From: an uncultured Clostridium sp.
GTDB lineage: Bacteria > Bacillota > Clostridia > Clostridiales > Clostridiaceae
NCBI RefSeq assembly: GCF_947072515.1
Contig: NZ_CAMTIG010000020.1
Location: 1-62,360 of the forward strand
DNA: 62,360 nt
Reading direction: 5' to 3'
In this document: positions 46,318-57,199 of the stretch, one piece after another
Numbering within the stretch: the first letter of the stretch is position 1
Layout of the letters: each line of letters starts with the position of its first letter
Translations under genes and position numbers: made by a program
Notes under the pieces: model-generated
Databases searched by the model: none
Seen by the model: the letters and a program-made list of their open reading frames with translations, nothing else
Told to the model about the DNA's origin: nothing

Positions 46318-49209
46318 ATGGCAAAGAAAACAACTAATAATCCAATACCACTAGATAAAAATATAATAAGAGTTCCACTTGAAGAAGCTATGCCAGATAA
46401 CTATCTTCCATATGCAATAGAAGTAGCAAAAGATAGAGCACTTCCAGATGTTAGAGATGGACTTAAACCAGTTCATAGAAGAATTCTTTATGGAGCACAT
46501 ATGCTAAAAGCATATCCAGAGAGACCTTATTATAAATCAGCAAGAATTGTTGGAGATATACTAGGGAAATACCATCCGCATGGAGATACATCAGTATACG
46601 ATGCAATGGTAATATTAGCACAAGATTTTAGTACAAGAAATCCATTAATCGATGGACATGGTAACTGGGGTTCTATAGATGGTGATGGAGCTGCTGCGAT
46701 GAGATATACAGAAGCTAGATTATCTAATATTGCTATGGAAATGTTAAGAGATATTGAAAAAGATACAGTAGAAATGGTTCCTAACTACTCAGATAGCGAA
46801 ATGGAACCAAAGGTTTTACCAAGTAGATATCCAAATCTTTTAGTAAATGGAACTTTTGGTATTGCAGTTGGACTTGCAACTAATATTCCTCCACATAATT
46901 TAGGTGAAGTTACAGAAGGAATACTTGCTTATATAGATAATAACGATATAGATACAAAAGGTCTTATGGAATATATAAAAGGACCTGATTTACCTACAGG
47001 TGGAATACTTATAGGTAAGAATTCACTTTTAGCAGCTTATGAAACAGGTGATGGAAAAGTAAGCTATAGAGCTAAGACAAATATTGAAACTTTAGAAAAT
47101 GGAAGACTTGGAATAGTTATTAGTGAGTTCCCTTATAGAAGAAATAAGGCAAGAATTCTTCAAACTATTTCAGAAATGACTGGAGATAAAAAACACGCTA
47201 AAGTTTTAGAAGGTATAACAGATATTAGAGATGAATCTGATAGAAATGGAATAAGAGCTGTTATAGAATTTAAAAAAGCAGTAGATGAAAAAATTGTAGA
47301 TAAGGTTTTAAAATATTTATTCAAGAAAACAGATTTACAATGTAATATAAGCTTTAATATGGTTGCATTAGCAGATGGTAAACCAGAAAAAATGGGGTTA
47401 AAGACTATAATTGAGCATTATGTAAACCATCAAAAAGAAATTGTATATAGAAGAAGTAAAAAAGAATTAGAAACAGCTGAAAAAAGATTCCACATAGTTG
47501 AAGGATTTATTAAAGCTATTGATGTTTTAGATGAAGTTATAAAAACTATTAGAGCATCAAAGTCTAAAAAAGATGCAGCTATGAATTTAATGGAAAGATT
47601 TGAATTTAGTGAAATTCAAGCTAATGCCATTTTAGAGATGATGCTTTATAGATTAACAGGCTTAGAAATTAATGTATATAAAAAAGAATATGAAGAGCTT
47701 GAAAAGATTATAAAGAAATTAACTAAAATATTAAGTAGTGAAAAAGAACTTTTAAAAGTTGTTAAAAAGGAACTTATAGAAGTTACAGAAAAATATAAAG
47801 ACCCTCGTAGAACTGCTATCATAGAAGATGATAGTGAAGCTAAGATTGATATTGAAGACTTAGTTGTAGTTGAAGATATTATGATAACAATATCTAATGA
47901 TGGATTTATAAAGAGAATGCCACATAAAAACTATTTAAGATCTAATGCAGAAGCTGATGATATAGATTATAGAGAAGGAGACTTCTTAAAATTCTTAATT
48001 CAATCTAATACTAGAGATTCACTTTTAATTTTTACAAGCAAAGGTAATATGTATCAATTAAAAGGAATAAATATTCCAGAAGGAAAATGGAAAGATAAAG
48101 GTGAAAGAATAGAAGATTTAATAAGAGGATTTAATCAAGAAGAAGATGGAATAGTAAATATTTTCTCAGTAACAACATTAAATCCAAATAATTATGTTCA
48201 ATTCATAACTAATACTGGAATGATTAAGAATACTAGTTTAGAAAACTTTAAAACAAGTTATTCAAAGTTACAAGCTATAAAATTAAAAGAAGAAGAAACT
48301 ATTATTAAGGCGACTTTATTCGAAGGTGAAAATAAAGAAGACTTCTTAAAAGTTAAAACTTCACTAGGACTTGAATTTAATTTAGAAATAGGAGAAGTTA
48401 AAAATACTCCTAGAAATTTACTTGGAAGATATTTATTTAACTTATCAGAAAAAGATTCAGTTATTCAATGTGAATATTCAAAAGAACTAGAGGTAAAAGA
48501 ATTTGGAGTTGCTTTAGGAAATAAAAATATATTAAAACTTACAAGTAGAATAAGTAGAAATGATGAATTAAAAACATATACTGATACTTTAAGCGATTTA
48601 CTTCTATTTAGTAGTAAGGGAAATATCTTTAAGATAAAAGCTTTCTTAGTAGAAAAAGTTATAAATGAAGACTTAAGTTTAAGTACTATTATAGATGGAC
48701 TTAAAAAAGATGAATCTATAATAAAAATGGTATCAGTAAAAGAATACGATGAAAATAAGGGTGTGTATGCTGTAACTAAAAAGGGAATAATTAAGAAAAC
48801 TTCTTTAAATGAATTCCAAGGAGAGTATAATACACAAGTTTATTATAAATTAAAGCGAGAAGATGACAGAGTAGTTATGGTATTTGTAGAGTCATTAGAA
48901 AATGGAAATATTGTATTAATGACTAAAAAAGGTGTAGGAATAAAATTCCCAGCATCAGGAGTAAGTACTATGGGGAAAGTTACCTCAGGAGTAACAGGAA
49001 TTACATTAAAAGATGGAGAAGAAGTAGTTTATGCTAGACTTTTTGAAGAAGAAGATTATAAAATGGTTATAACTACTAAAGAAAAACGAGAAGAAAATGT
49101 ATTGATAAAAGAATTGAAACTGCAAAATAGAGCAGGTAGAGGAACAACTATAGTAGAACTTACTATGGAAGATGAAATAAAATCAATATCATTACAAAAA
49201 ATAAATTAG
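46318..49209 (+). CDS. parC: Type IIA topoisomerase DNA-cleavage subunit, ParC/GyrA type
   Basis: A 963-residue cleavage subunit. The CAP domain has [15 protein letters not shown] (quinolone-determining region; HGDTSVYD has Thr where GyrA often has Ser) and AMRYTEARL with the catalytic Tyr (about 130). A coiled coil (about 370-500) and a long beta-pinwheel C-terminal domain follow. I do not see the GyrA-box (QRRGGKG) that allows negative supercoiling, which supports ParC over GyrA. AAAGGAGGAA precedes the ATG. It is co-transcribed with parE. Confidence 0.9.
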   Translation: MAKKTTNNPIPLDKNIIRVPLEEAMPDNYLPYAIEVAKDRALPDVRDGLKPVHRRILYGAHMLKAYPERPYYKSARIVGDILGKYHPHGDTSVYDAMVILAQDFSTRNPLIDGHGNWGSIDGDGAAAMRYTEARLSNIAMEMLRDIEKDTVEMVPNYSDSEMEPKVLPSRYPNLLVNGTFGIAVGLATNIPPHNLGEVTEGILAYIDNNDIDTKGLMEYIKGPDLPTGGILIGKNSLLAAYETGDGKVSYRAKTNIETLENGRLGIVISEFPYRRNKARILQTISEMTGDKKHAKVLEGITDIRDESDRNGIRAVIEFKKAVDEKIVDKVLKYLFKKTDLQCNISFNMVALADGKPEKMGLKTIIEHYVNHQKEIVYRRSKKELETAEKRFHIVEGFIKAIDVLDEVIKTIRASKSKKDAAMNLMERFEFSEIQANAILEMMLYRLTGLEINVYKKEYEELEKIIKKLTKILSSEKELLKVVKKELIEVTEKYKDPRRTAIIEDDSEAKIDIEDLVVVEDIMITISNDGFIKRMPHKNYLRSNAEADDIDYREGDFLKFLIQSNTRDSLLIFTSKGNMYQLKGINIPEGKWKDKGERIEDLIRGFNQEEDGIVNIFSVTTLNPNNYVQFITNTGMIKNTSLENFKTSYSKLQAIKLKEEETIIKATLFEGENKEDFLKVKTSLGLEFNLEIGEVKNTPRNLLGRYLFNLSEKDSVIQCEYSKELEVKEFGVALGNKNILKLTSRISRNDELKTYTDTLSDLLLFSSKGNIFKIKAFLVEKVINEDLSLSTIIDGLKKDESIIKMVSVKEYDENKGVYAVTKKGIIKKTSLNEFQGEYNTQVYYKLKREDDRVVMVFVESLENGNIVLMTKKGVGIKFPASGVSTMGKVTSGVTGITLKDGEEVVYARLFEEEDYKMVITTKEKREENVLIKELKLQNRAGRGTTIVELTMEDEIKSISLQKIN

Positions 49210-49220
49210 AGGTGATTTAA

Positions 49221-49766
49221 ATGAAAAGAGTTGCAGTAATGTTAGCTTCAGGATTTGAAGAAATTGAAGCATTAACAGTTGTTGATATTTTAAGAAGAGG
49301 AAATGTTGATTGTAAAATGGTATCTTTAAAAGATAAATTTGTAACAGGTTCTCATGGAATAAAGGTAGAGGCAGATATAATATTACATGACAATATAAAA
49401 GAATTTGATATGATAGTTCTTCCAGGAGGAATGCCAGGGTCTGCAAATTTAAGAGATTCAAAAGAATTAGAAAAAATAGTTGTAGAAATGAACTTAAATG
49501 AAAAGAAAATAGGAGCAATATGTGCAGCACCAATAGCACTAGAAGCCTATGGAATAATAAAGGGTAGAAATATAACGTCTTATCCAGATGCTTTAGTAAA
49601 TAAGGCAGAAGTGAATTATAAAGAAACATCTGTTGTAGTTGATGGTAATATAATAACAAGTAGAGGACCAGCTACAGCAATGGAATTTGCTTATGAAATT
49701 TTAAGACAACTTGATAAAAAAGAAGAAGCATTAAGCTTAGAAAAAGGAATGCTTTATAAAAATTAG
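49221..49766 (+). CDS. DJ-1/PfpI family protein
   Basis: A 181-residue DJ-1/ThiJ/PfpI flavodoxin-like protein. VAVMLASGFEEIEALTVVDIL opens it with the conserved Glu (about 14-17), LPGGMPGSANLRD follows, and GAICAAPIAL has the nucleophilic Cys (about 102). Relatives act as glyoxalase, deglycase or chaperone; the exact activity is unsettled even for well-studied members. AGAGGTGAT precedes the ATG 11 bases after the parC stop, and recJ follows 15 bases after its own stop, so it is within an operon. Confidence 0.92.
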   Translation: MKRVAVMLASGFEEIEALTVVDILRRGNVDCKMVSLKDKFVTGSHGIKVEADIILHDNIKEFDMIVLPGGMPGSANLRDSKELEKIVVEMNLNEKKIGAICAAPIALEAYGIIKGRNITSYPDALVNKAEVNYKETSVVVDGNIITSRGPATAMEFAYEILRQLDKKEEALSLEKGMLYKN

Positions 49767-49781
49767 ATAGGTGGTAAATTA

Positions 49782-51554
49782 ATGAAAGAGAAGTGGCTTT
49801 TAAAGAACAAAAAGACAGAATTTCAAAAATTACAAAAAGAGTGCAACGAAGGATTATTAACCCTTAGACTTTTAAGTAATAGAGGAATTGATAATAAAAA
49901 AGCAGCTTCTCTTTTCCTATATGGTGATATAAAAGAAATGCATGATCCATTTGCCATGAAGGATTTAGAGAAGGCTGTTAATATATTGAAAGATGCTATA
50001 GATACAGGGAAGAGAATAGTTATTTATGGTGACTATGATTGTGATGGAGTATGTAGTACAGCAGTTTTATATAAGGGCTTAAAAAAATTAAATGCAAACT
50101 TTAAATATCATATACCTAATAGAGAATCTGAAGGATATGGTATGAATAAGGACAGAATAAAGATCTTAAAAGAAGAGGGTGCAGAAATAATTTTAACTTG
50201 TGATAATGGAATTTCAGCATTTGAAGAAGTGAAACTTGCTAAGGATTTAGGAATGAAAGTAATTTTAACTGACCATCACGATATTCCTATAGTTGAGGAA
50301 GATGGAGTTAAAGTAAAGAAAATGCCAGAGGCAGATGTTGTAATAAATCCAAAGAGAGAAGATTGTACATACCCATTTAAAGGGCTATGTGGAGCAGGGG
50401 TAAGCTTTAAAGTATTACAAGGATTATATAGAGTTTATGGAATAGAAGAAGAGGTTTTTGAACTTTTAGAGTATGTATCAATAGCAACAGTATGTGATGT
50501 AGTAGATCTTTTAGATGAAAATAGGATTATTGTTAAAGAGGGTCTAAAATTAATAAGAAACACAAATAAAATTGGAATAAAAGAATTAATAAAAGTAAAA
50601 GAGCTTGAAGGAAAAGAAATTGCAGAATATCATTTTGGTTTTGTTATAGGACCATGTATAAATGCAACAGGAAGATTAGAAATAGCAGATATATCAGTAG
50701 AGCTTTTAATAACAGAAGATGAAAATAGAGCTAAGGAATTAGCAGAAAAATTAAATGAATTAAATAAAATTAGACAAGAGTTAACTTTAGAAAGTGTAGA
50801 AAAAGTCACAGAAAAAGTTCAAAAAGAAATAAAAAATAATGATAAGGTAATTGTTGTTTACGAAGATACTATTCATGAAAGTATAGCAGGAATAGTAGCA
50901 GGAAGAATAAAAGAGAAGTATAACCTACCAACTATTGTATTAACTAAGGGAAAAGAAATGCCTAAAGGTTCCGCAAGATCAATAGAAGAATATAATATGT
51001 TTGAAGAATTAAGTGAATGCAAAGACCTTATGGAGAAGTTCGGTGGTCATCCTATGGCAGCGGGATTATCTATAAAAGAAGAAAATATAAATAAATTAAG
51101 AGAAAAATTAAATAAGATAGCAAAATTAACAGAAGATGATATAACGCCAAAGGTGCATATTGATACGACCTTAGCTTTAGAAGATTTAAATTATGAGCTA
51201 TTAGATGAAATAAATAGAATGAAACCATTTGGAAAGGCTAATCCATCTCCATGTTTTGGAGGAAAAAAAGTTCATGTTACGAATGTTTTCTTTATGGGAG
51301 CAGAAAAAAAATATTTAAGGTTTAAAATAGCTATGAAAAATGGTAAAACTATAGATGGAGTAAATTTTACTAAATATGAGGACTTTAAAGAAATGTTTGA
51401 AAATACTTTTGGAGAAGAAGAATTTTTAAGGTTGCAATATAATGGTGGAAGATGTAATTTTTATATGGATATAATTTATTATCCTGATATAAATGAGTTT
51501 AGGAATATTAAAAATATTCAATTAAACATCAAAAGCTTTAGAGTTTCAGAATAA
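49782..51554 (+). CDS. recJ: Single-stranded-DNA-specific exonuclease RecJ
   Basis: A 590-residue DHH-family nuclease degrading single-stranded DNA 5'-3' in repair and recombination. VIYGDYDCDGVCSTAVL (motif I), a DNGISAFEE segment, TDHHDIP (DHH motif, about 162) and FGGHPMAAG (DHHA1 GGH motif) are visible, with a C-terminal OB domain. It is shorter than many RecJ proteins (usually 550-780) but complete in motif order. The Asp-Cys variant in motif I (DYDCDG rather than DYDVDG) keeps the metal-binding Asp residues. Weak AGGTGG ribosome site. Confidence 0.9.
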   Translation: MKEKWLLKNKKTEFQKLQKECNEGLLTLRLLSNRGIDNKKAASLFLYGDIKEMHDPFAMKDLEKAVNILKDAIDTGKRIVIYGDYDCDGVCSTAVLYKGLKKLNANFKYHIPNRESEGYGMNKDRIKILKEEGAEIILTCDNGISAFEEVKLAKDLGMKVILTDHHDIPIVEEDGVKVKKMPEADVVINPKREDCTYPFKGLCGAGVSFKVLQGLYRVYGIEEEVFELLEYVSIATVCDVVDLLDENRIIVKEGLKLIRNTNKIGIKELIKVKELEGKEIAEYHFGFVIGPCINATGRLEIADISVELLITEDENRAKELAEKLNELNKIRQELTLESVEKVTEKVQKEIKNNDKVIVVYEDTIHESIAGIVAGRIKEKYNLPTIVLTKGKEMPKGSARSIEEYNMFEELSECKDLMEKFGGHPMAAGLSIKEENINKLREKLNKIAKLTEDDITPKVHIDTTLALEDLNYELLDEINRMKPFGKANPSPCFGGKKVHVTNVFFMGAEKKYLRFKIAMKNGKTIDGVNFTKYEDFKEMFENTFGEEEFLRLQYNGGRCNFYMDIIYYPDINEFRNIKNIQLNIKSFRVSE

Positions 51555-51570
51555 TTAAGGAGTGGATATT

Positions 51571-52653
51571 TTGAGAAAATATAAAATAATTATGACAGGT
51601 GGAGGAACGGCAGGACATGTAACACCAAACTTAGCATTAGTTCCATCACTTAAAGAATTAGATTTTGAAATAAAATATATTGGAAGTAAAGATGGAATGG
51701 AAAAAGATATCATAAAAAGAGAGGGAATACCTTATTATGGAATATCTTCTGGGAAACTAAGAAGATATTTTGATGTCAAAAACTTTACCGATCCATTTAA
51801 AGTAGGAAAAGGTGTTATACAAGCCTTAAGAATATTAGGAAAAGAAAAGCCAGATGTAATATTCTCAAAAGGGGGATTTGTAACAGTACCTGTAGTAATT
51901 GCAGCATCTATGAAAAAGATTCCTGTAATATCACATGAATCAGATATTACACCAGGACTTGCAAATAAATTAGCAGCACCTTTCTGTGATAAATTATGTG
52001 TTACTTTTAGAGAAAGTTTAAAATATGTAAAAGGCGGAAAAGGAATACTTACAGGAAGCCCTATTAGAAGAGAAATGCTTAAAGGTTCAAAGATATTAGG
52101 AAAAGAATTCTGTGGGTTTAATGATGATAAAGATGTAATTCTAGCAATGGGAGGAAGTCTTGGAGCTAAAGTTATAAATGATGGAATAAGAGAAAACTTA
52201 AATGAACTATTAAAAGAAAACAATGTAATTCATATTTGTGGAAAAGGAAACTTAGACCCTAAATTAGAAGATGTTGAAGGATATAGACAGTTTGAATTTG
52301 TAAGAGAAGAATTACCAAACTTAATGCAAGCAGCAGATTTTATAGTATCAAGAGCAGGGGCAAACTCTATTTTTGAGTTCTTAGCATTAAAAAAACCAAC
52401 ACTTTTAATACCTTTATCTAGAAATCAAAGTAGAGGAGACCAAATTTTAAATGCGAAATCATTTAAGAAGGAAGGATTCTCATTAATGGTTGAAGAAGAG
52501 GTATTAGCTAAAACTGGACTAATGGAGCAAGTTGTTATGTTAAAAAATAGTAAACAAAAACTTATAGAAGCTATGAATAACAGTAATATGAATGATGGTG
52601 TGAAAGAAATAATAAGTGTTATAACTAAAACTATAGAAAACAATAAGAAATAA
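51571..52653 (+). CDS. murG: UDP-GlcNAc:lipid I N-acetylglucosaminyltransferase
   Basis: A 360-residue GT28 peripheral membrane enzyme adding GlcNAc to lipid I to give lipid [19 protein letters not shown] (about 6-22) is the N-terminal glycine loop; [25 protein letters not shown], a second G loop ([11 protein letters not shown]) and [14 protein letters not shown] complete the signature. I chose TTG 51571, 8-9 bases after AAGGAG (51556), over GTG 51562, which directly touches it. It lies in the recJ operon, 36 kb from mraY, instead of in the wall cluster. Confidence 0.95.
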   Translation: MRKYKIIMTGGGTAGHVTPNLALVPSLKELDFEIKYIGSKDGMEKDIIKREGIPYYGISSGKLRRYFDVKNFTDPFKVGKGVIQALRILGKEKPDVIFSKGGFVTVPVVIAASMKKIPVISHESDITPGLANKLAAPFCDKLCVTFRESLKYVKGGKGILTGSPIRREMLKGSKILGKEFCGFNDDKDVILAMGGSLGAKVINDGIRENLNELLKENNVIHICGKGNLDPKLEDVEGYRQFEFVREELPNLMQAADFIVSRAGANSIFEFLALKKPTLLIPLSRNQSRGDQILNAKSFKKEGFSLMVEEEVLAKTGLMEQVVMLKNSKQKLIEAMNNSNMNDGVKEIISVITKTIENNKK

Positions 52654-52674
52654 ACCAGATATTCAGACAAAAGA

Positions 52675-52704
52675 GGGAAAAAATAACAAGTTTTTTTCCT
52701 TTTT
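52675..52704 (+). terminator. Probable terminator after murG
   Basis: An A/T-rich 8-bp stem (52676-52683 with 52692-52699), 8-base loop and TTTTT. Weak GC content makes it a moderate call. Confidence 0.5.
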
Positions 52705-52963
52705 AAACTTGCAAAAAAAAAAAAGTAATATATAATTAAAGAGGATGGGAAATACTATAGAAGAAATTAAAAATAATATTAATTATATTTAAAAGATTTT
52801 ATAAGTTTAGCCATCACAAAATATTAAATAAAATTAAATTTTAGTTGGAATAACTTTTTAAAATTCAATTTTATTTATTATAAAAACCTAAATGAGATAT
52901 CGCTTTATTTAGGGATAAATTTTCTAAATTTATAATTTTTTATAATGAAAGAGGGGTCACGCG
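52705..52963 (+). promoter_or_regulatory. Leader and control region of nifJ
   Basis: About 260 bases with no gene. Two inverted repeats lie next to the start: CCTAAAT/ATTTAGG (52887-52893 with 52907-52913) and ATAAATTT-TCT-AAATTTAT (52915-52933). Two TATAAT hexamers occur at 52931 and 52941, and GAGGGG at 52951-52956 is the ribosome site. No Rex operator is recognised. A strong promoter is expected for such a highly expressed gene, but a clean -35 is not seen. Confidence 0.4.
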
Positions 52964-55900
52964 ATGAGAAAAATGAAAACAATGGACGGAAATACAGCAG
53001 CAGCACATATATCATATGCTTTTACAGAGGTTGCAGCTATATTCCCAATAACACCATCATCACCAATGGCAGAACATGTAGATGAATGGGTAGCTAAAGG
53101 AATGAAAAATATATTCGGGCAACCAGTAAAAGTTGTAGAAATGCAATCAGAAGCTGGAGCAGCTGGAGCAGTTCACGGATCATTACAAGCAGGAGCATTA
53201 ACAACTACTTATACTGCTTCTCAAGGTTTATTATTAATGATACCAAACATGTACAAAATTTCAGGAGAATTACTTCCAGGAGTATTCCATGTTGCAGCTA
53301 GAGCATTAGCTACATCATCATTAAGTATCTTTGGAGATCACCAAGATGTTATGGCAGCAAGACAAACTGGTTTTGCAATGCTTGCAGAAGGATCAGTTCA
53401 AGAAGTTATGGATTTATCAGCAGTAGCTCATTTATCAGCTATTAAAGGTAAAATTCCATTTGTAAACTTCTTTGATGGATTCAGAACTTCACATGAAATA
53501 CAAAAAATCGAAGTTCTTGATTTTGAAGAATTAAAAGGATTAGTTGATTGGGATGCTTTAAATGCTTTCAGAGCTAACGCATTAAACCCAAGTCACCCAG
53601 TAACAAGAGGAACAGCTCAAAACCCTGATATCTACTTCCAAACTAGAGAAGCAGTTAACAAATATTATGACGCAATTCCTGATATTGTTGAAGGATACAT
53701 GGCTGAAATCACTAAATTAACTGGAAGAGAATACCACTGTTTCGATTATTATGGAGCACCAGATGCTGACAGAATAATCATTGCAATGGGATCTGCTACA
53801 GATGTATGTGAAGAAACAATTGATTACTTAAATGCTAACGGACAAAAAGTAGGGGTTATTAAAGTAAGACTTTACAGACCTTTCGACATTAAGAAGTTAG
53901 TAGCAGCTATGCCAAAAACAGTTAAGAAAATCGCTGTTTTAGACAAAACTAAAGAACCAGGATCAATTGGAGAACCATTATACTTAGACGTTAGAAGTGC
54001 TTTCTACGGTGAAGAAAATGCTCCTGTAATCGTTGGAGGAAGATTCGGACTAGGATCAAAAGACCCTAACCCTTCAGAAGTTGCAGCAGTATACGAAAAC
54101 TTAGCACAAGCAGAACCTAAAAATGGATTCACAATCGGTATTGTTGATGACGTAACTAATACTTCATTAGCAGCTCATGAAGATATCGATGCAACTCCAG
54201 AAGGAACTACAGCTTGTAAGTTCTGGGGACTTGGATCAGACGGAACAGTTAGTGCTAACAAAAGTGCTATCAAAATCATCGGAGATCATACTGATATGTA
54301 TGCTCAAGGATATTTCGCATATGACTCTAAAAAATCAGGTGGTATAACAGTATCACATTTAAGATTTGGTAAAAAAGCTATAAAATCACCTTATTTAATA
54401 GATAAAGCTGATTTCGTTGCTTGTCATAACCAAGCTTATGTTACTAAATACAACGTGTTAGATGGATTAAAGAAAAACGGAACTTTCTTATTAAATACTA
54501 TCTGGACACCAGAAGAATTAGATACTCACTTACCAGCTTTCTATAAAAAATATATAGCTGACAACAACATTAAGTTCTACACTTTAAATGCTGTTGCTAT
54601 AGCTCAAGAAATAGGTTTAGGTGGAAGAATCAACATGATAATGCAATCAGCTTTCTTCAAGTTAGCTAACATTATTCCTGTTGAAGATGCAGTTAAATAC
54701 TTAAAAGAAGCTGTTGTTACTTCATACGGTAAAAAAGGTCAAAAAGTAGTTGACATGAACAATGCTGCTATCGATAAAGGTATTGGATTAATCCAAGAAA
54801 TCGAAATCCCAGCTTCATGGAAAAACGCTAAACCAGAAGCAATTAAAGGTGCTGAAAATGCAACTGAATTTGTTAAAAATATCGTTGAACCAATGAACAG
54901 ACAAGAAGGATTTGACTTAAAAGTTTCAGACTTAATGGAATTAGTTGATGGTACTTTTGAAGCAGGAACTGCTGCTTATGAAAAAAGAGGAGTTGCTGTT
55001 AGCTTACCAGAATGGGATGCTGACAAATGTATTCAATGTAACCAATGTGCTGCTGTATGTCCACATGCTGCTATTAGACCATTCTTATTCAATGCATCAG
55101 AAAAAGCTAATGCACCAGAAGGAATGACTATAATCCCAGCTAAAGGAATTAAAGCTGACGAAGAATTAGGATACAGAATCCAAGTTGCAGCTCTTGACTG
55201 TACAGGATGTAGCAGCTGTGCTGTTGCTTGTCCAGCTCCAGGAAAAGCTCTTGTTATGAAACCAGCTCACACTCAAGAAGCTGAAATAGCTAACTGGGAT
55301 TACACTATAGAAAAAGTTTCACCAAAAGCTAACCCAATGAAGAAAACAACATTAAAAGGAAGCCAATTCGAGCAACCATTACTTGAGTTCTCAGGTGCTT
55401 GTGCTGGATGTGGAGAAACTCCATATGCTAAACTTGTAACTCAATTATTTGGTGACAGAATGATGATCGCTAACGCAACTGGATGTTCATCAATCTGGGG
55501 TGGATCTGCTCCTGCTACACCATACACAACTAATCATAAAGGATTCGGACCTGCTTGGGCTAACTCATTATTTGAAGATAATGCTGAATTCGGATTAGGA
55601 ATGTTCTTAGGTGCTAAAGCTATAAGAGACAGATTATTCGAAAAAGCTAACGCTGCAATTGAAACTTTAACTGGAGAAGCAAAAGAAGCTTTAGAAGCTT
55701 GGGTTGCTGAAGTTGAAGTTGGTGAAGGAACTAGAGAAAGAGCAGAAAGAGTAATAGCTGCTTTAGAAGGTTCTAAAGAAGAAATCGCTAAAGAAATTTT
55801 AGCTGAAAAAGACTTCTTAGTAAAACCATCACAATGGATCTTCGGAGGAGACGGATGGGCTTACGACATCGGATTCGGTGGAGTTGACCACGTACTTGCT

Positions 55901-56473
55901 TCAGGAGACGACATAAACATTCTTGTATTCGATACAGAAATGTACTCAAATACTGGAGGACAATCTTCAAAAGCTACTCCTACTGCTGCAATAGCTAAAT
56001 TCGCTGCTGCTGGTAAGAGAACTAAGAAGAAAGATCTTGGAATGATTGCTATGTCTTATGGATATATTTATGTAGCTCAAGTTTCAATGGGAGCTGATAA
56101 GAACCAAGTTCTTAAAGCAATAGCTGAAGCTGAAGCATATCCAGGACCATCATTAGTTATAGCTTATGCTCCATGTATCAGCCAAGGAATTAAAATTGGT
56201 ATGGGTAACAACTTAGTTGAAGCTAAAAAAGCTGTTGACTGTGGATACTGGCAATTATACAGATTCAATCCAACATTAAAAGAAGAAGGTAAAAATCCAT
56301 TTAGTTTAGATTCTAAAGAACCAACTGGAGACTTCAAAGAATTCTTAATGGGAGAAGTTAGATACGCTTCACTTGCTAAGGCATTCCCAGAAGCTGCAGA
56401 AGCATTATTTGAAAAGACTCAAAAAGATGCTATGGACAGATTAGACACTTATAAAAAATTAGCTGGAAAATAA
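52964..56473 (+). CDS. nifJ: Pyruvate:ferredoxin (flavodoxin) oxidoreductase
   Basis: A 1169-residue fused PFOR that oxidises pyruvate to acetyl-CoA and CO2 while reducing ferredoxin, the centre of clostridial energy metabolism. Domain order: pyrimidine-binding (about 1-250, FPITPSSPMAEH), transketolase C-like and CoA (about 260-630), a 2[4Fe-4S] ferredoxin domain with CIQCNQCAAVCP (about 689) and CTGCSSCAVACP (about 746), and the TPP domain with CAGCGE, GCSSIWGG and the GDGWAYDIGFGG Mg/TPP motif. Much of the body uses C-ending codons (AAC, TTC, TAC), unlike its neighbours, consistent with high expression. A strong terminator follows. Confidence 0.97.
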   Translation: MRKMKTMDGNTAAAHISYAFTEVAAIFPITPSSPMAEHVDEWVAKGMKNIFGQPVKVVEMQSEAGAAGAVHGSLQAGALTTTYTASQGLLLMIPNMYKISGELLPGVFHVAARALATSSLSIFGDHQDVMAARQTGFAMLAEGSVQEVMDLSAVAHLSAIKGKIPFVNFFDGFRTSHEIQKIEVLDFEELKGLVDWDALNAFRANALNPSHPVTRGTAQNPDIYFQTREAVNKYYDAIPDIVEGYMAEITKLTGREYHCFDYYGAPDADRIIIAMGSATDVCEETIDYLNANGQKVGVIKVRLYRPFDIKKLVAAMPKTVKKIAVLDKTKEPGSIGEPLYLDVRSAFYGEENAPVIVGGRFGLGSKDPNPSEVAAVYENLAQAEPKNGFTIGIVDDVTNTSLAAHEDIDATPEGTTACKFWGLGSDGTVSANKSAIKIIGDHTDMYAQGYFAYDSKKSGGITVSHLRFGKKAIKSPYLIDKADFVACHNQAYVTKYNVLDGLKKNGTFLLNTIWTPEELDTHLPAFYKKYIADNNIKFYTLNAVAIAQEIGLGGRINMIMQSAFFKLANIIPVEDAVKYLKEAVVTSYGKKGQKVVDMNNAAIDKGIGLIQEIEIPASWKNAKPEAIKGAENATEFVKNIVEPMNRQEGFDLKVSDLMELVDGTFEAGTAAYEKRGVAVSLPEWDADKCIQCNQCAAVCPHAAIRPFLFNASEKANAPEGMTIIPAKGIKADEELGYRIQVAALDCTGCSSCAVACPAPGKALVMKPAHTQEAEIANWDYTIEKVSPKANPMKKTTLKGSQFEQPLLEFSGACAGCGETPYAKLVTQLFGDRMMIANATGCSSIWGGSAPATPYTTNHKGFGPAWANSLFEDNAEFGLGMFLGAKAIRDRLFEKANAAIETLTGEAKEALEAWVAEVEVGEGTRERAERVIAALEGSKEEIAKEILAEKDFLVKPSQWIFGGDGWAYDIGFGGVDHVLASGDDINILVFDTEMYSNTGGQSSKATPTAAIAKFAAAGKRTKKKDLGMIAMSYGYIYVAQVSMGADKNQVLKAIAEAEAYPGPSLVIAYAPCISQGIKIGMGNNLVEAKKAVDCGYWQLYRFNPTLKEEGKNPFSLDSKEPTGDFKEFLMGEVRYASLAKAFPEAAEALFEKTQKDAMDRLDTYKKLAGK

Positions 56474-56488
56474 TCTTTTAAGATAAAG

Positions 56489-56521
56489 AGACTTAGACTT
56501 ATTGTCTAAGTCTTTTTTTTT
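56489..56521 (+). terminator. Terminator after nifJ
   Basis: A perfect 10-bp stem (56489-56498 with 56504-56513) with a 5-base loop and eight T. The 240 bases that follow, up to 56767, hold a small ACACT/AGTGT hairpin (about 56559-56573) and no gene. Confidence 0.92.
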
Positions 56522-56767
56522 ACGTATAAGAAAGTATATAATTTTAATATAATGGATACACTAAAAAAGTGTTATAACATAAGAAGTAATTTTGAAAATC
56601 TTAAAGATATAAACCAAATTGATGTATAAAATGAAAATACTAGAAGATAACCATAAATTTTATCAAAAAAATTAGGAAAAATAGAGAAAACTTAAAGAAA
56701 TTGCTTTTATTTTAAGCTATTTAAGGGTAGAATTATAACATGAAGAAATTTTAGGAGGAATATAAAC

Positions 56768-57139
56768 ATGGATAAAGAATTAAATAAATGTGGATGTAAT
56801 AGCGAAGAAAAAGAAGGATGTGGATGCGGAGGAAACTGCGGATGTGGTTCTGAAGGTCATGAACATAAACACGACAACTGTGGATGTGGAGAAGAACATG
56901 AACATGAACATTTTGTTGTAGATTTAGTAGACGATGAAGGAAATGAAATATCATGTCCTATAATGGATGCTTTTGAGTATGAAGGAACAGATTACGTTTT
57001 AGCTCAACACCCAGAAGATGGATCAGTTTTCTTATTTAAATTAGTAGTAAATGGTGAAGAAGAAGAATTAGTAGTTCCAGAAGAAGAAGAATTCGATAGA
57101 GTTGCTAAATACTACGAAGAAGCTATGTCAGCAGAATAA
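56768..57139 (+). CDS. DUF1292 protein with Cys-Gly-Cys and His-rich N-terminus
   Basis: A 123-residue protein. Residues about 49-118 match DUF1292 (LVDDEGNEISCPIMDAFEYE and following acidic strands), a small domain common in clostridia and of unknown function. The N-terminal 48 residues are unusual: eight cysteines arranged as four Cys-Gly-Cys pairs (8/10, 18/20, 24/26, 38/40) and six histidines in HEHKH and HEHEH groups, separated by Gly, Glu and Asn. This looks metallothionein-like, so metal binding is likely (inference). A perfect GGAGGAA site precedes the ATG. It has its own terminator and is a single-gene unit. Confidence 0.85.
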   Translation: MDKELNKCGCNSEEKEGCGCGGNCGCGSEGHEHKHDNCGCGEEHEHEHFVVDLVDDEGNEISCPIMDAFEYEGTDYVLAQHPEDGSVFLFKLVVNGEEEELVVPEEEEFDRVAKYYEEAMSAE

Positions 57140-57147
57140 TTAGATTT

Positions 57148-57177
57148 AAAAGAGTGGGGTTTTCCACTCTTTTTTTT
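57148..57177 (+). terminator. Terminator after DUF1292 gene
   Basis: A perfect 10-bp stem (57148-57157 with 57164-57173) with a 6-base loop and T run. Confidence 0.88.
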
Positions 57178-57199
57178 GACTTATAAAAAAAACAAATAA

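Noticed and set aside
49192..49659. Leucine-rich open frame on the minus strand opposite the DJ-1 gene
   Set aside because: It is an antisense shadow of an A/T-rich coding region, with low-complexity Leu/Tyr/Phe content, no ribosome site and a well-supported gene on the other strand.
52705..52963. Rex operator before nifJ
   Set aside because: No TTGTTAA-N4-TTAACAA-like sequence is found; the inverted repeats present have different half-sites.
54945..55127. Plus-strand 60-codon open frame within nifJ
   Set aside because: It lies in another frame inside the ferredoxin-domain region of nifJ and is a shadow of that gene.
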